Both the position numbers and the translations under genes were made by a program. Shown here piece after piece: positions 57,401-64,000 of a stretch of 64,000 nucleotides of DNA. Position 1 is the stretch's first letter. Each line of letters begins with the position of its first letter. The stretch comes from Trachythela sp. YZ-2020 (lineage: Eukaryota > Cnidaria > Anthozoa > Malacalcyonacea > Clavulariidae): contig JADLSH010000193.1 in NCBI GenBank assembly GCA_016169945.1, positions 1,612,001 to 1,676,000 on the forward strand, written 5' to 3'. The notes under the pieces are model-generated. The model did not search any database and was not told the origin of the DNA. It saw nothing but the letters and a program-made list of their open reading frames with translations.

Positions 57401-59405
57401 ATGAAGTGTTGTACAATTCTAGCCTTGCTTGTTACAGTCTGTGCTGTGTTTCTTGGTGTTGGAGATATTGTAGAAACCGCAGCGGTTGATGATCTTAAAG
57501 AACCTGCTTTGGGATATTCATCAGAGTTCAACGACAAAAAATTGTAAGCCATATTTATTTTATTCATTCAATTTCACACCTATAACCTTTTTAACATTGG
57601 TAGCTCTATAACAAGCCGGAGGTCAAAGCTTTAAACAAACATGCATTAATCCATTATTGATTTGAATATTTTCGTTCAGTCGTTGTTTTGGTTTATTCAG
57701 GATTCAGTTTTGCTGCTTGTTTTCAAACCATTTCAGTCCATCACCCTTCCTATATATCGGCCATATAGGACACATACCTAATTTTATGAAAATTCTATTA
57801 ATGCACATTTCATGCATAAGCAATTCATGGGGGTCAGCCATTTCGTAGACTATTCCATGCATGGTACCCCCAGGAAAATTTTACGGACGACACCTTTAGA
57901 TTGACTAGAAATATAACCATGCCTACTCAATTGGCGCGAAACTTGCAACTCGCAACTCGCCAGGTCATAAGCTCACAGCCCACACTAAACCCATTTTTAC
58001 TATAATCGTGAAATTTCTTCTGTTTATATGGTTACATGCAAAATGTTTGGACTAAAAATTAAGATTTATGATTTTTTTTTCAACCAGGATTAGTTATAGT
58101 GCCAATAATAGAGAAAGCATGCACTAATGTTATTTACTTTTTTCATAATATATATAATGATATTTTACAGAAGATCGAAACGAGACTCGCCATAGACAGA
58201 GACGTTTTTAATTATAATTACAAGATATAATTTTGTTTTGACATATTTCAGCTCTGGGATCTACTTTCAACTCATTTACTAACTGTAGGTCCATTACGAT
58301 TCCGGTTTATCCGTGCGCCAAATTGTATTATTAAACAGCATGTAAAAATAATGGGTTCTATTAAATTTCCTCTTGTGCAATTATTGCATGATTTAAATCC
58401 TTAAACGGCCCTTTGTTCAAAAGAGAAACAACAAGTTTCGAAGTAAGACTAAAATATTTTTATGAGGATTATTATTCTAATCATTATTATACATAAAATA
58501 TCATTCTAATCCGTCTTTTTATGCACCCTGTAGATACTATGATGATGATGATTATGAACCAGGAGCAGAGATTGATCCGAACACTTTAGTGGCAATGTAA
58601 GTTGTTTCTGTGTCATGTCTTACCACGCCACAACATTCTGTACAGAATAAATCATACCATGTCACTCCACACGTTACCACACCGTACGATACCATATCGT
58701 ATCGTACCGTACCGTACCGTACCGTACCAACCCATACCAAACCAAACCAAACCGTACGTACCATACCATAACACACCACACCATGCTCAAAGATACCATA
58801 TAACACCACACCAAGCCATAGCATACCACACCAAAACAAACCATACAACACCAAATTATATTATAGCATACCACACAATACAGATCACACCACACCACAT
58901 GACACTACACCATAACATATCCTACTCATACAATATCATACCACAGCACACCACAGCACAACATACCATGCAACATCACACGCATAATAAGCCATACCTC
59001 ACCACACCATCCCACATCCCACCATATTTCTTTCAATAATATACTACATCATTCTGCACTTACGTCTATGGTAAAAGGTTCTTGAAATATATATCTTAAT
59101 TCTTTCAATTCAGAGAGAACGCTTTGGACAGTGTGAATGAAGACAAACCAGCTAAGTTCAAACGTGCACCATGGCGTTTCCCACGTCCCCGTTTCCCACG
59201 TCCCCGTATCCCACGCCCCCGTTTCCCACGTCCCCGTTTCCCAAGTCCCCGTTTCCCACGTCCCCGTTTCCCACGTCCCCGTTTCCCACGTCCCCGTTTC
59301 CCACGTCCCCGTATCCCACGTCCCCGTTTCCCAAGTCCCCGTTTCCCACGTCCCCGTTTCCCACGTCCTCGTTTCCCGCGTCCCCGTTTTCGTTTCGGAA
59401 AATGA
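57401..59405 (+). CDS. Pro/Arg-rich cationic secreted peptide precursor, gene 2 (exons 57401-57543, 58534-58596, 59114-59405)
   Basis: Three exons with GT-AG introns and matching phases give 165 residues. The signal peptide ([21 protein letters not shown]) differs from gene 1 at one of 21 positions; the following 26 exon-1 residues differ at nine. Exon 2 is acidic ([16 protein letters not shown]). Exon 3 has [13 protein letters not shown], and cleavage after KFKR would free APWR, 14 pentapeptides of FPRPR type (two IPRPR, two FPSPR), and FRFGK. Removing Lys and using Gly as amide donor would leave an FRF-amide end. The mature tail would be about 77 residues with 28 Arg and no acidic residue. 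Role as for gene 1: probable antimicrobial or defence peptide acting outside the cell or in vesicles. The RF-amide end also permits a signalling role, but no cleavage sites separate the repeats. Confidence 0.85.
58650..59035 (+). repeat. ACCATACC/ACCACACC low-complexity tract in intron 2 of gene 2
   Basis: Most of the 517-nt intron 2 consists of CCGTACCGTACC, ACCACACCA and AACATACC words. Gene 1 has no intron here: its acidic run continues directly into GACAGTGTGAATGAAGAC. The open frames over the tract are composition effects. Confidence 0.75.
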
Positions 59406-60952
59406 AGGCAAAGACCTTATTTTTAACCTTTTCGTATATCACAAGTACTAAAGCCCGGATCAAACGAGACTCAAGTCCTTGCAAGTGTAAACTTCTGACT
59501 AGTTCTGAGACATGGAAAAGAGGGAATGGGTGGTTTTAATTTGAACAACTGCTCTGAAAACTAGAATTGGAGAGAGCATCCTTTTTGAATTCATTGAGCC
59601 AATTTTGAAGCCAGAATATTTATAATGGGAAGAGATTTTTCAATCTATCAAATCTTTATTATATCCGAAATTGTTAAGTGTATAAATTAACTTTGCTATC
59701 AAGCAAATGTCCTTTCCTATTTAGCTTGAAGGATATATTTTCCCACATGCACCTCTTCTAATGAGTTATAGAACGTTTTTAACACTAGGTAATGAGACTT
59801 GAAGCGGCCATATTGGTGTGGCCTCATTAGTTATATTCACTGCCAAATAAAGAATTAGAAAGAGTGGCCACTAATGACCAATGTCTATCTATACAATACT
59901 TGTCCTTTCCCACCAACAACCAGAAAGTGTAAGAACCTCTTCTAACATGTCAGCACCATCAGTGTTGATTTGTTGTGCGCGCATGGTCACGCCAATATGA
60001 CTGCCATTGCAGGCTTCATTTATGCATAGCAGATGCACTATCCAGCCTAGTTTTTAATTTAGTAGTTTGATCCGTTTGAAAAACACAAAGTGTAGAAAAG
60101 AGTCAATGTTTTAAAAATATACAGCGTTAAATATTCATGTTTAGCTGGGTATTACAAACAAATCACATTAATCACTGTTACAATGTGTATTCCAATTACG
60201 TGTTTCTTTATCAAATTATGCATTCCATTTATGCATTTTCCATACCTCAGGAGTTTTAAACTTGCGGTGGTTTGCGTTCTCGTTTGACCATAGCTTAACA
60301 CTGGAGCAATAAGAGGTAGCCTCATCTAAACTTTTACGGAAAAGAACTATTCGTGTTAAATAAAGTTAGATTAGTTATTCAGTTTCCTTCTGGAGTAACA
60401 CTGGAGAAATAAGTGTTAGCCCTTTCTAAATCTTTAGAGAGAACAGTTTCGAACTGATAGCTAATAAAGTAGCCAGTATAAATAGTGTTAGATTATATAG
60501 TTTATGCTCGCTAGACGTCTTACGTCTTGTGGTAATAATGCTGGGTCTAGGTAGAACAGTTTAGACCCAACTGATTGAGCTATTCAGTATAAAGTATATA
60601 ATTCAGGATAGTTATATTTTTTTCACAGAATGAATGACAACCAAGCTGCACCGTGAGACATGGCGGGATGAAGAATGAAATATACTAACGTAATGGCACT
60701 TTTTAATACTTAAATATTTTACCATGCATATACTAATTCAATGCATCATTAATTGCACATAAACCGAAATTTGTAACTGGTTTCCTTGGTTAAATAAAAA
60801 TAATGCTTAAATAATGAAGTTATTATTTTTTATACCATATTTGTGAAAACGATCCCACTTCGTTCCCAAACTGCTGTGAAGATAATCCAAAGTTAGACCA
60901 TAAATAATAGAATACATGGTTTGTAGACTGGATGGAAATCGTTCGTGACAGA
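59406..60952 (+). repeat. 3' flank of gene 2, paralogous to 24622-26805
   Basis: Colinear with the gene 1 3' flank, but without the RecQ-capture element: the target AGTTTCGAACT is single at 60445-60455. No further gene is seen. Confidence 0.75.
59846..59851 (+). terminator. candidate poly(A) signal of peptide gene 2
   Basis: AATAAA about 440 bp after the stop, in the same conserved context as the gene 1 copies. Confidence 0.5.
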
Positions 60953-61200
60953 CTAGCTTGTAGCAAGCTTGTCAACAAGTTGTAACAATGTTGTCATTTT
61001 ATCAAACAAGTTGTTGAATAGCAGGACGATAACAAGTTGTTGGAACAACTTGTAACAAGTCTGTTGAGTCAATAACATTGTAGCAAGTTGTCGACAAGCT
61101 GGGAAACTTGGGAACAAGCACTGCGAACACATCCTGCTGGATAACAAGTTGTTTAAACAACATTGGTAAAAGTCTGCAGCAGGTTTGTTAAACTTGTGCG
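60953..61200. repeat. ACAAGTTGT-rich repeat, copy 3
   Basis: Same repeat and flanks as 31052-31290. Confidence 0.7.
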
Positions 61201-61764
61201 TTTTTACGTGTGTAGGTTTATGCAAACATTCGGTCTTGCATATTCGTCACGTGTGTATTGTATTTTTGCCCAATCAATGGCAATCTTTATGCACAGCACA
61301 GTACAGTACAGTGCAGTACAGTGCAAAGTATTCCAAACCAATCAGATCTACATGACAAGGTTGCGGAAAACAATTAACATAAAAGATTGCAAGAAAAACT
61401 GTGTTTGTTAGATAAAAATAACTGCAGCACAAGCCAAGTACAGGATCACAATAACTAATTTGCTTTAGCACTAGCCTAGGTCAACATTAGGATTAGGGTT
61501 GATTTACACTATGATTTAATTACAAAGAAAATTATTTATTTACATTACCTGCTAATAGTTAAACTAATCGTGGCAGGCAATGAATTTGAACATATAAATT
61601 TGGGCAATATTTTTATAAATAAAGGGGGAAAATATATAAAATTTAGTGATATGAAGTATATTGTGAATCGATATAAGTTAGCATAGACAAACTAAGAACA
61701 TCTCAGATCTCAAATAAGCAGTGAAGCATTCCCATGCACTGAGGTAAAACATAATTGCTGCCGA
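61201..61764. other. intergenic, paralogous to 31291 onward
   Basis: Follows the 31.3-31.55 kb sequence, with a CAGTACAGTACAGTGCAGTACAG-like microsatellite near 61300-61322, then diverges. No gene seen. Confidence 0.5.
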
Positions 61765-62058
61765 AGGCAGCACACTATTCTTGACATGGCAAGGTTTCTC
61801 CAGAGTTCACTCGACCCAGTCTTTTGCGCCGACCTATGTATTGTCGAGATCTCGATTTTGCCTCTGTCAGTTGTCATAATTCCGGGCAGAAAGTCGAGCT
61901 CAAGGAGAATTTTTAAAATGGGGGGAGAGGGCGAGAAAATATTGTATTGCGCGCGCATGTTTTGTTCCATATGATCTGCAAGTTCACAACTCTCAAGATT
62001 TTACAAGCTTTTTATTCTGCCAATTCTACAAACATTTCCCGAAGAAACACAGGTAAGT

Positions 62059-62370
62059 ATGGCTTTATTTCTTTCTGCCGATATTGATCAAGGTGATGAA
62101 CTGTTTAGTGTTCATTCTAGAGGAAAGCAATGTGCTTTTATGAGTTTATCGGCGCTTCTTTCAGCACGAAATATTCCATTGTCCGCGTGGTCTAAAACAA
62201 CATTTAATAATGGAGACAAAATGTATTTAAAAGCTCTGAGTAATGGCTTATTAGTCCTAGACCCTGGTGTAGAATATTTGTCTATAGATAACTTTATACC
62301 AACAATAGTTAGTGTTTATTATTCATGTACGATGACAAATAATATGAATCTACCCGTGGAGGTTAAGTAA
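62059..62370 (+). pseudogene. C76-like protease N-terminal part, copy 2
   Basis: A 103-codon frame with DQGDELFSVHSRGKQCAFM (the catalytic Cys is in RGKQC), NNGDKMYLKAL and LDPGVEYLSIDN. It is one open frame here, while the 32517 copy is shifted after QGDKMYLKL. It stops after NLPVEVK, before any linker repeats, and the Asp-His half of the active site is not found nearby. A dead fragment. Confidence 0.65.
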
Positions 62371-62419
62371 TTCATGTACGATGACAATTCCATCCCATTG
62401 GGCCACAGTTTGTCACAGC

Positions 62420-62560
62420 CATTTTTTTCAAGTAAATATACCATAATTTATCAACCAAATTTGGTTTTCATTTTCTGCCTCAACAGGCGGATCAATGTTA
62501 CTTTGTGCCATAACTGGCCCTGCCACAATGGGCAGATCAATAATATTTTGTGCCTCAACT
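62420..62560 (-). repeat. inverted copy of the protease linker end
   Basis: Reads as the reverse complement of 63200-63345, including ACCAAATTTGGTTTTCATTT and the GGCAGATCAATAATATTTTG unit. It indicates a local inversion-duplication in the element. Confidence 0.8.
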
Positions 62561-62812
62561 GGCTCAAACATGCTTTCTTACAAGATATGTCATGTCGGTC
62601 TGTGATCGACAGAGTTAATATATCGCCTGTGCAGGCAAAAACAACCCCACCTATGACAGTGACAAATAGTGATCTAGCTGTAGTCATAGAGCCCGTACCT
62701 GTGATCATAGCACAAAATATCAATGAATCAATCTACCTGTTGTGGTAGAGCCCATTGAGGCACAAAATATTGATCCGCCCATTGTGGCAGAAAGAAACAT
62801 TGACCTACCATT

Positions 62813-63141
62813 GGGCTATTCCATTTAATACCGTATCCCCGCCATCGAGGACCCTGGAATTCTTCAGGGGTAAGGGGCCATTTTGCCTTGGAATTCTTCA
62901 GGGGTGTGACTATTTAGGCTTGGAATTCTTCAGAGGTTGAGTAAAAAAATTGCATTCTTCAGGGGGTTGCAGTCAAATTCTTCAGGGGGTAATAGCTGTA
63001 AGACAGGAATTCTTCAGGGGTAGGTGTTGTAAATACAAAATTCCTCAGGTGGGCTGTTGAAAGTCAGGAATTCGTCAGGTTGATAGAAAAAACCCTGTCC
63101 TCGATAGGGGGGGGGGTTACGGATTTTAAATGGAATAGCTC
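62813..63141. mobile_element. 329-bp MITE with GAATTCTTCAGGGG internal repeats, inserted in the linker repeat
   Basis: The ends GGGCTATTCCATTTAA and TTAAATGGAATAGCTC are inverted. ATT on both sides is a possible 3-bp duplication. The interior has about eight irregular copies of GGAATTCTTCAGGGG between 62857 and 63085, plus GGTCCTCGAT / ATCGAGGACC-type inner arms. It splits the CTACCATTGTGATAGAGCC repeat unit. Confidence 0.8.
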
Positions 63142-63345
63142 ATTGTGATAGAGCCTGTTGAGGCACAAAATAGAACTGATCTGCCCATTGTGGTGGAGCC
63201 CGTTGAGGCACAAAATATTATTGATCTGCCCATTGTGGCAGAGCCAGTTGTGGCACAAAGTAACATTGACCACCTGTTGAGGCAGAAAATGAAAACCAAA
63301 TTTGGTTGATAAATTATGGTATATTTACTTGAAAAAAATGGTTGT

Positions 63346-64000
63346 TACAAACTTACAAAATAATATGGATATATTACATCATCTGTAATGTGATGGAATC
63401 TGCGATATAAAGAATTAAATATTTCCAACATATGTCATGTGGATCCCTGCTCACAGTTGTTTTGGAGAGATATACTATTATGTTGGTTTGCTGTATAATC
63501 ATGTATTTTGACAATTCACTGGACAGTACAGATGAACACTGATGGAAGCTAAATGCTAAATAAATATGAAATGAAATATCTACAGATTGTAAACAAAGAC
63601 TGTTGTGACATGTTTGTTTAGCACATGGCAAGTGCAGTATCAATATCTTATGAACACAGACAACATGCAAACTATTATTGTACCACAAAGATATTAAAAG
63701 ACATTGTCTCTACTCTTCCAAGATGCAATTGACAGCTGCAAGATGCAATTGACAGCTTTGAAGTAAAGAATGATTTCTAATAACAGGAACAATAATGTTG
63801 GTACCAAGAATTCCATTGACAATAGTCTGATATGTGGCTTTGAAAACCACTTGTGTACTTCTTATATATTATTATTTACAATTACAGTGTTGTAATCACA
63901 GTGTTGTAATCTCATCGTTTGGACAAGAAAATAAATCTATACATACAGTGTGCCATTAGCAATATAAATACGTTCAATATTACTATTTGGTCGAGGAATT
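63346..64000. other. intergenic, no gene seen
   Basis: Short frames only. GCAAGATGCAATTGACAGCT is repeated at about 63719-63757, and CACAGTGTTGTAATC is repeated near 63885-63912. Confidence 0.5.

Larger units (their letters stand above)
61765..63345 (+). mobile_element. second Helitron-like copy, 5' part only, rearranged
   Basis: Homologous to 32215-33390. It holds the protease start, part of the 45-bp repeat linker, an inverted copy of the linker end (62420-62560 against 63200-63345), and a MITE. It stops at about 63345; the replicase part is absent. Confidence 0.7.

Noticed and set aside
58602..59039. 145-codon ORF in intron 2 of gene 2
   Set aside because: Low-complexity ACCATACC tract. 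It overlaps a well-supported intron.
57401..59405. Multi-copy RFamide or RPRPamide-type neuropeptide precursor
   Set aside because: Repeats lack Gly donors and dibasic sites between units. Only the last residues carry an amidation signal, so a chain of small neuropeptides is not expected.

Overview
The window is animal nuclear DNA, AT-rich and dominated by mobile elements. Genes are sparse and split by introns, with GT-AG splice sites, TATA boxes and AATAAA signals. Nothing looks bacterial. The mix of elements (hAT, non-LTR, Helitron, many small inverted-repeat elements, and a tRNA-type SINE with a conserved central block) and a secreted acidic-pro/cationic peptide gene built like Hydra arminins suggest a cnidarian. 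The species cannot be fixed from sequence alone.

Layout. 1-1578: decayed hAT-like transposase. 2.4-5.3 kb: small inverted-repeat elements and an inverted pair of tandem-repeat blocks. 6.96-8.44 kb: 5'-truncated non-LTR retrotransposon. 9.94-13.4 kb: foldback-like element. 14.5-15.3 kb: BTB/POZ gene on the minus strand, the best single-exon host gene. 16-22 kb: small elements, local duplications and one possible secreted ORF. 22.2-31.3 kb: locus for a proline/arginine-rich cationic peptide, whose last exon lies in a 4.1-kb tandem duplication. 32.2-37.5 kb: broken Helitron-like element with a C76-like cysteine protease. 39-57.2 kb: repeated paralogous modules carrying long 9-bp minisatellites, retrotransposon remnants and SINEs. 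57.3-59.9 kb: second peptide gene with three exons. 61.8-63.3 kb: second, rearranged copy of the Helitron protease end.

The most interesting content is the peptide family. Its genes do not show up as single open frames, but they assemble cleanly from exons: a conserved signal peptide, a fast-changing acidic pro-piece, a basic cleavage site, and an acid-free Arg/Pro/Trp/Phe tail with a terminal Gly-Lys amidation signal. The tail length differs in each copy through changes in the number of pentapeptide repeats. Exon 1 of the first gene faces two phase-compatible terminal exons, so one promoter could give a short or a long peptide.

The 22-33 kb and 57-63 kb blocks are paralogous over the peptide gene, an ACAAGTTGT-rich repeat and the Helitron end. 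Segments of the peptide gene's 3' flank recur through the 39-57 kb modules, so much of the window seems to have grown by repeated duplication of one ancestral unit.
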